Part shown: piece after piece, positions 44,289 to 52,489 of the stretch | How positions within the stretch are numbered: position 1 is the first letter of the stretch | Layout of the letters: the number at the start of each line of letters is the position of its first letter | Assembly (NCBI RefSeq): GCF_965138505.1 | Contig: NZ_CBCSCO010000001.1 | Coordinates: forward strand, 62,001-126,000 | Length of the DNA: 64,000 bases | Direction of reading: 5' to 3' | DNA from: Litorimonas haliclonae | GTDB taxonomy: Bacteria > Pseudomonadota > Alphaproteobacteria > Caulobacterales > Maricaulaceae | Program-made: the position numbers and the translations under genes | Notes under the pieces: model-generated | The model's input: only the letters and a program-made list of their open reading frames with translations | Told to the model about the DNA's origin: nothing | Database searches by the model: none

Positions 44289-45230
44289 TTATGCGCTAAC
44301 GCTTTGCAGTCTGGAAGGGCTGTCTATCTCCGGTAAAAGCTCTTCTCCGTTCATGGAAACGAAGCGCCAAGCCCCCTGCGTTCCGTAGAGGGCCATCAAT
44401 AAGTCATGGTTTAACCCATGTCCTGAGGCATGCGTTTCCACTCGGCCGAGGATCGGGCCGCCCAGATACAAGTCCCCCAAAAGATCGAGCGCCTTATGCC
44501 GGACGAACTCATCAGCAAAGCGTAAGCCTTCGGGGTTAAGAATCTTATCGCCGTCGACAATAATCGCATTTTCCAAAGATCCGCCCTTTGAAAGGCCCGC
44601 AGCCTGCAAAGCCGCAACTTCGTGAAGGCGCGCAAATGTCCGTGCAGACGCTAAGCGGTCACGAAAAGCCCTGACATCCGGTACAATTTCAACTTTCTGT
44701 TGGCCAATAGCCTCATCTTCAAAATCAATCGAAACACTTAACTCAAGGCGCGTGGCCGGGACAATGCGGGCAAACGCCTTCCCTTTACGAACTTCAACTG
44801 GCCGCAAGACTTCGACATAGCGGCGGGGCGCTTCCTGACGTTTCAGTCCAACACGTTCTATCAATTTTAAGAAGGGTTCCGCAGAGCCGTCCAAAGCCGG
44901 TAGCTCTCTGCCATCCAACTCCATAATCAGATTGTCGATACCAGACGCCGCGAGCGCCGCCAGTAAATGTTCTATCGTCGAAACTTCCACGCCCGCAGCG
45001 TTTTCGAGCGTCGTGCAATTTTTCACATCAGACACAGCATCAGGTTCAACCAAAATGCGATTGTCCCGGTCGGTTATGTCCGTGCGCACGAAAACAAGCC
45101 CTGTTCCGACAGGCGCAGGTCTCATTGCCAAGCGAGTATGGTTGCCCCCATGCAGTTCAATACCTGCACACACTGTGGCGGAATTCAGGGTCGTTTGGCG
45201 TCTGACATTTGTCATATTCATTAAACTCAT
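44289..45230 (-). CDS. lpxC: UDP-3-O-acyl-N-acetylglucosamine deacetylase
   Basis: A 313-residue zinc enzyme carrying out the committed step of lipid A synthesis. The fold halves are clear: QTTLNSATVCAGIELHGGNH at the start, the zinc ligand His in STIEHLLAALAASGIDN, and His and Asp in VRHKALDLLGDLYLGG. The catalytic base region is THASGHGLNHDL. Placement directly after ftsZ is typical. A gap of 156 bases containing the ftsZ terminator separates it from ftsZ, so lpxC probably has its own promoter. Starts at 45230 or 45215 are both possible. Confidence 0.97.
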   Translation of the reverse strand: MSLMNMTNVRRQTTLNSATVCAGIELHGGNHTRLAMRPAPVGTGLVFVRTDITDRDNRILVEPDAVSDVKNCTTLENAAGVEVSTIEHLLAALAASGIDNLIMELDGRELPALDGSAEPFLKLIERVGLKRQEAPRRYVEVLRPVEVRKGKAFARIVPATRLELSVSIDFEDEAIGQQKVEIVPDVRAFRDRLASARTFARLHEVAALQAAGLSKGGSLENAIIVDGDKILNPEGLRFADEFVRHKALDLLGDLYLGGPILGRVETHASGHGLNHDLLMALYGTQGAWRFVSMNGEELLPEIDSPSRLQSVSA

Positions 45231-45304
45231 ATTGCCCCAATGATTAAATGAGCTATTCGTTGCGGTCCGACAACAAACCTGTTGTTACAGCGTGTTACAA
45301 CCAA

Positions 45305-45331
45305 TAAAAAAGCCCGTGATAACACGGGCTT
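45305..45331 (-). terminator. Intrinsic terminator after ftsZ
   Basis: On the minus strand AAGCCCGTG and CACGGGCTT form nine base pairs with a four-base loop (45310-45331), followed by a run of T (45305-45309 on the plus strand as A). It ends the ftsZ transcript and separates it from lpxC. Confidence 0.88.
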
Positions 45332-45342
45332 ATTTTAATAAT

Positions 45343-45357
45343 TTTAAACTGCCTTAA
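45343..45357. repeat. 15-base repeat, copy downstream of ftsZ
   Basis: TTTAAACTGCCTTAA occurs here, 29 bases beyond the ftsZ stop, and again in the same orientation at 47022-47036, just beyond the ftsA stop. The two copies bracket ftsZ. Each contains TTAA spaced by six bases from another TTAA. Confidence 0.6.
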
Positions 45358-45386
45358 ACAGTTATCGCTGTATCATCGCAGCTGTA

Positions 45387-46835
45387 TTATCGGCTCTGAC
45401 GGCGAAGAAAACTTGGAATTTGGAGCTCATCTTCCATGTCATCGCTGAACAAATCTCCGACAGGTGCTTTGGTTGTTTGAGTTTGAATCGTCGGCGAAGG
45501 TGTTTTCTTCCGTCGGCCAAACAATCCTCCCAAAGCCGTCTTTTTCAATGACGGACCGGTAGACTCAGGAATAGGTTGCGGCTCTACCGGTGCGACAGGC
45601 TCCTCTGCCTGAGCCGCAGGGGCATCTACTTTTGGCGGATAGGGCCGAGGCGCTACATAAGGCGGCGGGGTTGCAGCTTTTGGTTTGGAAAACTCCTGTT
45701 CCACTTCCTTTTGCATATTTGCCACTGGATTATAATCGGCAAACCGCTCTTCTACGTCTTGAGCGACGGCGGGTTCAGCGGGTTTTTCAGCTTTCGGTAA
45801 TTCAACCACATTGGCTTCTTCACGAGCAACCCGGTTCCCGAACGGGGCCGGAGGCGCTTCCGCGCGAGCTTCTGAATCAACACCGGTGGCGACGACAGAC
45901 ACACGGATGATACCATCCAAATCATCATCGAGTGCTGAACCAACAATGATATTGGCGTCTTCGTCCACTTGCTCACGGATAAGGCTTGCGGCTTCGTCGA
46001 CTTCATACAGGGTCAAATCGCTTCCGCCTGTGATATTGATCAGAACGCCTTTAGCGCCTTTCAATGACACATCATCCAAGAGCGGATTGTTAATAGCGGC
46101 TTCGGCGGCTTCGACAGCGCGTCGTTCGCCCGTCGCTTCGCCTGTGCCCATCATGGCCTTGCCCATTTCATCCATAACGGTGCGAACATCGTTAAAGTCG
46201 AGATTAATCAAGCCTGGAACGACCATCAAATCGGTTACGCCTCGAACGCCGCTATGGAGAACTTCGTCCGCCATAGCAAAGGCGTCTGACATCGTTGTGT
46301 TCTCTGTCGCAACTCGGAATAGATTCTGGTTCGGAATCGTAATCATTGTGTCGACAGACGCATAAAGGTTTTCAATCCCCTGTTCGGCCAATTTCATGCG
46401 GCGGGAGCCTTCAAACATGAACGGCTTCGTGACGATACCGACCGTCAGGATGCCGCGTTCGCGCGCCGCGCGGGCAATAACTGGCGCCGCGCCTGTGCCT
46501 GTTCCGCCGCCCATGCCGGCTGCGACGAACAACATGTGACATCCATCCAGATGCTCCATAATTTCTGTGAGGCTGTCTTCGGCAGATTCTTCGCCAATTT
46601 CAGGGCGCATTCCAGCCCCTAGACCTTGTGTAACGCCGGTGCCCATCTGAACGCGGCGATCCGCTCGCGACAAGGCCAGAGCCTGCGCGTCCGTATTCGC
46701 GACAACAAATTCGACACCGTCGAGTCCCGAGGCGATCATATTGTTTACAGCGTTTCCGCCGGCTCCGCCCACGCCGATAACGACAATGCGGGGTTTAAGT
46801 TCGACGGCTTTAGGCAGAGAGAGACTGATTGGCAT
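45387..46835 (-). CDS. ftsZ: Cell division protein FtsZ
   Basis: A 482-residue tubulin-like GTPase that builds the division ring. Residues 15-325 are the globular core: VIGVGGAGGNAVNNMI, the tubulin signature GGGTGTGAAP (109-118), and the T7-loop residues in LINLDFNDVRTVMDEMGKAM. A long proline- and glutamate-rich linker follows, ending in the conserved tail LQIPSFLRRQSR that binds FtsA and ZipA-like partners. The start is 205 bases after ftsA, and that gap contains a CtrA-type box, so ftsZ has its own control, as in Caulobacter. Confidence 0.98.
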   Translation of the reverse strand: MPISLSLPKAVELKPRIVVIGVGGAGGNAVNNMIASGLDGVEFVVANTDAQALALSRADRRVQMGTGVTQGLGAGMRPEIGEESAEDSLTEIMEHLDGCHMLFVAAGMGGGTGTGAAPVIARAARERGILTVGIVTKPFMFEGSRRMKLAEQGIENLYASVDTMITIPNQNLFRVATENTTMSDAFAMADEVLHSGVRGVTDLMVVPGLINLDFNDVRTVMDEMGKAMMGTGEATGERRAVEAAEAAINNPLLDDVSLKGAKGVLINITGGSDLTLYEVDEAASLIREQVDEDANIIVGSALDDDLDGIIRVSVVATGVDSEARAEAPPAPFGNRVAREEANVVELPKAEKPAEPAVAQDVEERFADYNPVANMQKEVEQEFSKPKAATPPPYVAPRPYPPKVDAPAAQAEEPVAPVEPQPIPESTGPSLKKTALGGLFGRRKKTPSPTIQTQTTKAPVGDLFSDDMEDELQIPSFLRRQSR

Positions 46836-46889
46836 GATAGGTCCCGTTTATGGTCAATGTTTGGTTAAAAAGAAGATGGGCCGAAACCG

Positions 46890-46904
46890 TTAAAGGGTGA
46901 TTAA
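46890..46904 (-). promoter_or_regulatory. Candidate CtrA binding site upstream of ftsZ
   Basis: TTAA-AGGGTGA-TTAA is an exact match to the CtrA full-site consensus TTAA-N7-TTAA and extends to TTAACC. It sits 55-69 bases upstream of the ftsZ start. In Caulobacter CtrA represses ftsZ at such a site. The match is seen; regulation is inferred. Confidence 0.6.
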
Positions 46905-47021
46905 CCAAACTATTAATTTTAACCTTTTGACGGGGTTTTCCTGTAAATAATCGCTGTTAGGAATTTAGTCTTATGCGTAGCGAAACTTTAGAAAACGAGA
47001 CCAGGCCCAGATTTAAAGCTA

Positions 47022-47036
47022 TTTAAACTGCCTTAA
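47022..47036. repeat. 15-base repeat, copy upstream of ftsZ
   Basis: TTTAAACTGCCTTAA, identical in sequence and orientation to 45343-45357. It starts 4 bases beyond the ftsA stop codon. On the minus strand it reads TTAA-GGCAGTT-TAAA, one base away from a CtrA full site. Confidence 0.6.
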
Positions 47037-47040
47037 TTTA

Positions 47041-48312
47041 CTAGAAGTTCTCCCGAAGCCATTGAAAAGATCGACCAATCGGATGACCTGAATAACGTCT
47101 TTCCCGATACCGACGACCCGACAAATCCGGCGGCCCGGAAATCGCTTCTCCGGGGTTTTCATAGGCCTGTTTCAGCAAGCCAGTTGCGACAGCGAAATCC
47201 GATTCCGTGAGGCTCTGATCAAGGCCGAAAATGCCGTGAGGCTGCCCAATTCTGACGCGCTTATTAAAGATTAGCTCCGCCAATTCCCTGACCCCATTGA
47301 GCTGCGCCGCGCCGCCCGTCAAGACAATTTGGCGTCCTGCAAAATTGTCCATTCCGGCATTATGTAAGCGCTCATTTAAAATCTCAAACGTTTCCTCAAT
47401 TCGGGATCGAACGATCGCAGTGACATGGGCGCGAGGATGATGTTGCAAGCGATCCTGCGCGCCGACCGGCGGACACGGCACCATAGCCGAATCATCATCC
47501 GCGCCGTGCAAAGCCGAGCCATATATTGTTTTGATTCGTTCTGCGGCTTCGGGCGGTGTGGAAAGGCCTCTCGCAATATCCTTTGTGACGTTGCGACCCC
47601 CTACTCCCATCGCATCCACATGCACGAGAACATTATCCCGGAACACAGCCACGGACGTGACGCCCGCCCCCATATCTATAACAGTGACGCCCAGATCGCG
47701 CTCATCCTCGGTCAAAACAGACAAGGCCGAAGCATAGGGCGAAGCTGTTACTGACCGGATTTCGAGATGGCAGCGTTCAATACAATGCGCCAAATTGCGC
47801 AAAGGCCCCATGCCGCCCAAGACAAAGTGCATATCGACCCCGAGGCTTTTGCCGAACATACCGCGCGGATCATCAATTCCGACCTCGCCGTCCACGCTCC
47901 ACTGCATGGGTATCGCATGAAGGATGGCATAATCCGGCTGGGACAGTTCAGACAGGCTGCTATTCATGACGCGCTTCAGATCGCGGTCCGCAACCTCTCC
48001 GCTGGCAAACTCTGTTTGCACCCGCATATGTTGGGAGCGAAGAGAGCGTAGAGCCACATTCACATTGACGCCGTGCACAGTTACGCCTGCCGCACGTTCC
48101 GCTTTCTCGACCGCGGAGCGGATGCCCGCTTCAGCGGCTTCTAGGTCAATCACCGCTCCGTGCTTCACTCCGGAGCTAACACCGAAGCCCTTTCCGATCA
48201 GACGTACGCCCATTCCGGGCTCTTCTTTGCCAATCAAGCAAACAACTTTGCTCGACCCGATATCGAGAACCGCGAAGGTCTCCGCCTGTTTCTGTTTAGG
48301 GCGTCCGAACAT
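47041..48312 (-). CDS. ftsA: Cell division protein FtsA
   Basis: A 423-residue actin-like protein that anchors FtsZ to the membrane. Actin-fold parts are AVLDIGSSKVVCLIG (phosphate 1), TVIDMGAGVTSVAVF (phosphate 2) and QIVLTGGAAQLNGV (adenosine). The 1C subdomain is in place. The C terminus ends GRSFQWLRENF, an amphipathic membrane-targeting helix. It starts 9 bases after ftsQ and is separated from ftsZ by 205 bases. Confidence 0.97.
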   Translation of the reverse strand: MFGRPKQKQAETFAVLDIGSSKVVCLIGKEEPGMGVRLIGKGFGVSSGVKHGAVIDLEAAEAGIRSAVEKAERAAGVTVHGVNVNVALRSLRSQHMRVQTEFASGEVADRDLKRVMNSSLSELSQPDYAILHAIPMQWSVDGEVGIDDPRGMFGKSLGVDMHFVLGGMGPLRNLAHCIERCHLEIRSVTASPYASALSVLTEDERDLGVTVIDMGAGVTSVAVFRDNVLVHVDAMGVGGRNVTKDIARGLSTPPEAAERIKTIYGSALHGADDDSAMVPCPPVGAQDRLQHHPRAHVTAIVRSRIEETFEILNERLHNAGMDNFAGRQIVLTGGAAQLNGVRELAELIFNKRVRIGQPHGIFGLDQSLTESDFAVATGLLKQAYENPGEAISGPPDLSGRRYRERRYSGHPIGRSFQWLRENF

Positions 48313-48321
48313 AGGGAATAT

Positions 48322-49203
48322 CTAGGCCTGTTTGGAATCCGTCGGCCGGACAGTAATTCTGTCAGGCAAACGTAAGTCGATTTCGCTGACCGTACGGTCC
48401 AATATCTGGGACCGTGCTTGAAGGTCAGCTAGATGCGCCAAGGCTTCTTTCACATTAGTAGCCGGAAGCTTTACCTTAACGTCTCCGTCAATCATCAAAT
48501 CCCAACGGCTCTCAGAAACAAAAACAGCTGAACTTGTTCTGCGGCGCAGGGCTGGCCAGAGCGCGAGCGTATTTTCAAGAGCTTCCGCCTCGGCGGAAGC
48601 GCCTTTCCCGACGACTTGCAATAAATTTTTCGGAATGACGGTCTCGCTTGTAACCGGCGCGATTATTTCTCCTGTCGCGTTCACTAAAGAAAACTGACCT
48701 TTATTCTGCCATAGCGCATAGGGTTGATTTTCGACCAACTGCACGACGATACGATTGGGCCAAAGACGCCGCACCACTGCTCGGTCCACCCAAGGCAGGC
48801 TTTCGGTGCGCCGCTGCGCGGCTTCTAAATCAACACCAAAAAAGTAATCCCCGGGACGAATGCTAACGGCCCGAAGGACATCCTGTTCATTCAAACGGCC
48901 TTCGCCCATGACATCAACACGCGACACAACAAACCCCATCGCCATCAAACGGTGTTGCTTATAAAGCTTACCATTTTCAATGAGCTGCGGCCAAAACCCG
49001 CCCATCCAGAGCGCCAAGGCCGTGACCGCCATAAAAACGGCCAGCACGCCGCCGCAAAAGCGAATAAAACTCTTTTTGGAGTGCTGTGCGGCTCTGACTT
49101 TGGCAGCGCCCCAGACTTGAGCTTTGCGTAATCCGGGCTTTAACGGAGAGACCCTCTGTAAGGGTCCCTTCGAATAAGACGAATTGCGTTTCATCTGGGC
49201 CAT
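48322..49203 (-). CDS. ftsQ: Cell division protein FtsQ
   Basis: A 293-residue bitopic membrane protein of the divisome. A basic cytoplasmic head of about 45 residues is followed by one transmembrane helix (GGVLAVFMAVTALALWMGGF) and a periplasmic POTRA domain (VVSRVDVMGEGRLNEQDVLRA; RPGDYFFGVD). The FtsQ domain follows with ESLPWVDRAVVRRLWPNRIVV and ALWQNKGQFSLVN. It overlaps ddl by 13 bases and lies 9 bases before ftsA. Confidence 0.95.
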   Translation of the reverse strand: MAQMKRNSSYSKGPLQRVSPLKPGLRKAQVWGAAKVRAAQHSKKSFIRFCGGVLAVFMAVTALALWMGGFWPQLIENGKLYKQHRLMAMGFVVSRVDVMGEGRLNEQDVLRAVSIRPGDYFFGVDLEAAQRRTESLPWVDRAVVRRLWPNRIVVQLVENQPYALWQNKGQFSLVNATGEIIAPVTSETVIPKNLLQVVGKGASAEAEALENTLALWPALRRRTSSAVFVSESRWDLMIDGDVKVKLPATNVKEALAHLADLQARSQILDRTVSEIDLRLPDRITVRPTDSKQA

Positions 49204-50114
49204 GTAGCGTCCTCAACCAACCAGCGGCAAAGCTGTTCAAAATCTATTCCGACATAGGCCGCCTGTTCGGGGGCCAAAGACGTCGGAGTCATTCCGGGTT
49301 GAGTATTGAGTTCAAGCATTACGATTTTGTTTACTATGTCGCCTGAAGCTGCATTTTTTTCATTAAATCTGAAATCAGAGCGCGTTACGCCTCGGCAGCC
49401 GAGCGCTTTATGTGCCTCGACCGCCCATTTTAGGCAAAGCTGGGTGGCTTCATGTGGAATATCGGCCGGAACGATATGCACTGATCCGCCCTTGGCGTAT
49501 TTGGCCTCATAGTCATACCAGTCTGTCTGAGGGATAATTTCCGTGACGGCCAAAGCCCGCTCACCCATCACTGTGACGGTCAATTCGCGTCCCGGGATAA
49601 AAGCTTCGACGATAACCTCTTCGCCCATCTCTTTATCTTCAGCGATTGCCGCGGACATATTCGAACTATCATTCTGGACAATGTAAACAGACTTAGAAGA
49701 CCCCTGCCCGTTGGGTTTGACCACATAAGGAGGATTCATAGGGTGGGACTTGGACACCTCAACACGGTCGAACAATCCGCCCTCCGCAACTGTAATGCCA
49801 ACAGCCCGTAGGACATGTTTGGCTCGGTGCTTATCCATCGCCAACGCAGAGGCCATGACGCCAGAGTGAGTATAGGGTTTGCCATACATATCCAGCACCC
49901 CTTGAACGCGGCCATCCTCGCCCCAATCGCCGTGAAGGGCGTTGAAAATAATATCCGGATCAGCGTTCTCGAGCTGAGTCCACAGGTCACGGGTCACATC
50001 AATTTCGGTTACGTCATACCCACAAGACCGAAGAGCCTTGGCGCATTCTTCACCCGAGACGAGAGAAACTTCGCGTTCAGACGAAATCCCGCCTTTTAAG
50101 ACCGCAACTTTCAC
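49191..50114 (-). CDS. ddl: D-alanine--D-alanine ligase
   Basis: A 307-residue ATP-grasp enzyme making the D-Ala-D-Ala dipeptide for peptidoglycan. Conserved parts are VAVLKGGISSEREVSLVSG, FNALHGDWGEDGRVQG, YVVKPNGQGSSKSV, VEAFIPGRELTVTV and LELNTQPGMTPTSL. I use the GTG at 50112-50114, which overlaps the murB stop as GTGA and gives the usual start just before KVAVLKGG; an ATG at 50144 would add ten residues inside murB. Confidence 0.96.
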   Translation of the reverse strand: MKVAVLKGGISSEREVSLVSGEECAKALRSCGYDVTEIDVTRDLWTQLENADPDIIFNALHGDWGEDGRVQGVLDMYGKPYTHSGVMASALAMDKHRAKHVLRAVGITVAEGGLFDRVEVSKSHPMNPPYVVKPNGQGSSKSVYIVQNDSSNMSAAIAEDKEMGEEVIVEAFIPGRELTVTVMGERALAVTEIIPQTDWYDYEAKYAKGGSVHIVPADIPHEATQLCLKWAVEAHKALGCRGVTRSDFRFNEKNAASGDIVNKIVMLELNTQPGMTPTSLAPEQAAYVGIDFEQLCRWLVEDATWPR

Positions 50115-51022
50115 GACGCCGTTCCAATTCGTTTGATTTCCCACTCAAGGTCAACACCTTCACTGGCGCGAACTTTATCCCGAATAGTTTCGCCAAGGTT
50201 TTCCAAATCCGCGGCTGTTGCGTCGCCAGTGTTAATCATGAAGTTGCAATGCTTTTCGCTCATTTGCGCGCCGCCCACGCGAAAGCCACGTCCGCCTGCG
50301 GCGTCGATAACTTGCCAGGCCCCTCGCCCGCCTGACTGTTCAGGGTCCGGGTTTTTGAAAGTTGAGCCACCCGTTTTTTCGCGAATGGGTTGGCTCTCCT
50401 CGCGTCGAGAGGTAATGTCATTAATGCGCGCAATAATATCTTCGGGGACGTCTTTCCGGCCCTGAAAGACAGCTTGGGTAAAAATCAAATCATCAGGCGC
50501 GTCACTGCCGCGATAACGATAATTGAACTCACTCAACGGCATAAGCTGACGGCGACCCCGACGGTCAATGGCGACCGCCTCGACCAAAACGTCCTTTGTC
50601 TCGCCCCCATAACACCCCGCATTCATGCGTAGCGCGCCGCCGATTGTACCGGGAATACCAGCGTAAAATTCCAACCCGGATACCCCGGCTTTAGCCGCTT
50701 CTTTCGCCACCTTATTGTCCAAAGCCGCCGCCCCGGCGATCAATTGATTGCCGTCCGCCGTGATCTTGGCAAAAGTCGGGCCGAGTCGAATAACAACGCC
50801 TTTTACACCACCGTCGCGGATTAGCGTATTGGACGCAACGCCCAAAACCTGAACCGGAATATCGTCTGGCGTGGAGGAGAGAAAATGCGCGAGATCCGCC
50901 TCGTCCTTCGGCATGAAAAACACTTCTGCCGGGCCGCCGACCCGCAGCCAACTATAGGGGGCGAGCGAAACATCCGCTTTGAGCGACCCTCTGACCGACG
51001 GGAGGCGTTCAAGCAGCGACAT
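50111..51022 (-). CDS. murB: UDP-N-acetylenolpyruvoylglucosamine reductase
   Basis: A 303-residue FAD enzyme producing UDP-N-acetylmuramic acid. Motifs are YSWLRVGGPAEVFFMPKDEADL (FAD), YAGIPGTIGGALRMNAGCYGGE, and the catalytic serine in KTGGSTFKNP. The C-terminal HCNFMINTGDATAAD matches the type I family. The ATG at 51020-51022 shares one base with the murC stop (TGATG). It ends in the GTGA overlap with ddl. Confidence 0.96.
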   Translation of the reverse strand: MSLLERLPSVRGSLKADVSLAPYSWLRVGGPAEVFFMPKDEADLAHFLSSTPDDIPVQVLGVASNTLIRDGGVKGVVIRLGPTFAKITADGNQLIAGAAALDNKVAKEAAKAGVSGLEFYAGIPGTIGGALRMNAGCYGGETKDVLVEAVAIDRRGRRQLMPLSEFNYRYRGSDAPDDLIFTQAVFQGRKDVPEDIIARINDITSRREESQPIREKTGGSTFKNPDPEQSGGRGAWQVIDAAGGRGFRVGGAQMSEKHCNFMINTGDATAADLENLGETIRDKVRASEGVDLEWEIKRIGTAS

Positions 51023-52449
51023 CAAGCGCTCTCCAAATCCTTGGCCAGGTCTGCCGCCCAATAGGTGATGTCACCTGCCCCGAGGCACACGATAACATCG
51101 CCGTTTTTAAGATGCGGCTTCAAATCTGCGGCTAGGCTCTTTTTCGCCGTTAGCGAAACGTTTTTATGCCCGTGGGAGGTCAGGCTTTTGGCCAAATCAG
51201 GCCCGCTTACGCCGTCAATGGGATCTTCTCCGGCGGCATAAACATCCGTCACAAAGACGCGGTCCGCATCGTTGAAACAGGTCGAAAACTCTTCGAAGTG
51301 ATGAGACAGACGGGAATAACGGTGGGGCTGTACAACGGCGTGAACCCTCCCCTTTGTCACCTGACGCGCCGCTTGGAGAACAGCTGAGATTTCGACCGGG
51401 TGATGGCCGTAATCATCAATAATGGTTATGCCTTCCCACTCCCCGACTTTGGTAAAGCGGCGTTTTACCCCGCCGAAACTTTCGAGACCGGCGCGAACTT
51501 GCGCCTCGTTCAAGCCAAGTTCTCTCGCGACTGCAATGGCGGACAGGACGTTTTGCGTGTTATGCTTTCCGGCCATAGGCAGGAACAAGTCTTGCCAAGT
51601 TTCTTCCTCGTCGCCCGTTGTAAAGACAACATCAAAGCGCGACCCCGTTGGTTCCAAATGGAGATTTTCAGCTCGGACATCCGCTTGCGGGTTAAATCCA
51701 TAAGTAATGACGCGGCGGTCGGAGACTTTACTGACCAGAGCTTGCACTTCGGCGTGGTCGATACACAAAACTGAAAAGCCATAAAAAGGCAGATTTTCGA
51801 CGAAAGTATGAAAGGCCTTTCGAAGCGTTTCGAAATCGCCGTAATGTTCCATATGCTCTGGATCAATATTGGTGATGATCGCCACAGTCGGGAAAAGCTT
51901 CAGAAAGGAGCCGTCGCTCTCATCCGCCTCGACCACCATCCAGTCGCCAAGTCCGAGCTTCGCATTTGAGCCGTAAGCATTGATAATTCCGCCATTGATA
52001 ACCGTTGGATCTAGCCCGCCGCCCTCTAAAAGAGCTGCAATCATTGTGGTCGTCGTAGTTTTGCCGTGTGTGCCGCCCACGGCAATGGCCCATTTCAGAC
52101 GCATCAACTCGGCGAGCATTTCAGCGCGCCGCACCACTGGGATCGACTTCGCTCGGGCCTCGATCAATTCGGGATTATCTTTTTTAATCGCAGAGGACAG
52201 GACAATGGCGCCTGCGCCTTCAACCTGACCTTCCTTTTGACCGATGAAAATGTTTGCGCCGAGCTTGCGAAGTCGTTCGGTGTTAGCGCTCTCGCGCATG
52301 TCTGATCCCTGAACCTGGTATCCCAGATTCAAAAGCACCTCGGCAATACCGCTCATTCCGATACCGCCTATACCAACAAAATGTATCGGGCCGACATCAA
52401 AGGGCACTTTCGTGGCAAGGGATTGTTGTTTTAAATCGGGTTGGGGCAT
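51022..52449 (-). CDS. murC: UDP-N-acetylmuramate--L-alanine ligase
   Basis: A 475-residue Mur ligase that adds L-alanine to UDP-MurNAc. The N-terminal FVGIGGIGMSGIAEVL binds the UDP substrate, VGGTHGKTTTTTMIA is the ATP loop, and DDYGHHPVEISAVL and QPHRYSR are the family C-terminal marks. I use the ATG at 52447-52449 (MPQPDLKQQ); the frame continues upstream to 52596 but overlaps murG and has no homology there. It lies 40 bases after murG, the largest gap within the mur run. Confidence 0.96.
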   Translation of the reverse strand: MPQPDLKQQSLATKVPFDVGPIHFVGIGGIGMSGIAEVLLNLGYQVQGSDMRESANTERLRKLGANIFIGQKEGQVEGAGAIVLSSAIKKDNPELIEARAKSIPVVRRAEMLAELMRLKWAIAVGGTHGKTTTTTMIAALLEGGGLDPTVINGGIINAYGSNAKLGLGDWMVVEADESDGSFLKLFPTVAIITNIDPEHMEHYGDFETLRKAFHTFVENLPFYGFSVLCIDHAEVQALVSKVSDRRVITYGFNPQADVRAENLHLEPTGSRFDVVFTTGDEEETWQDLFLPMAGKHNTQNVLSAIAVARELGLNEAQVRAGLESFGGVKRRFTKVGEWEGITIIDDYGHHPVEISAVLQAARQVTKGRVHAVVQPHRYSRLSHHFEEFSTCFNDADRVFVTDVYAAGEDPIDGVSGPDLAKSLTSHGHKNVSLTAKKSLAADLKPHLKNGDVIVCLGAGDITYWAADLAKDLESA

Positions 52450-52489
52450 GGTCTGCCTCTTCTTTTCGCCTCCGGCTAAGCCGGGTCTG

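Larger units (their letters stand above)
46836..47040 (-). promoter_or_regulatory. ftsZ upstream region
   Basis: This 205-base gap is AT-rich, and most of the division genes upstream are packed with no such gap. It holds the CtrA-type box at 46890-46904, a 15-base repeat near ftsA, and possible -10 elements such as TAAAAT just upstream of the box. No small ORF is seen. I found no GANTC (CcrM) sites in it. It is probably the cell-cycle-controlled ftsZ promoter. Confidence 0.6.

Noticed and set aside
46836..47040. CcrM methylation sites (GANTC) in the ftsZ promoter
   Set aside because: Reading the gap on both strands I found none, so a Caulobacter-style methylation control cannot be claimed.
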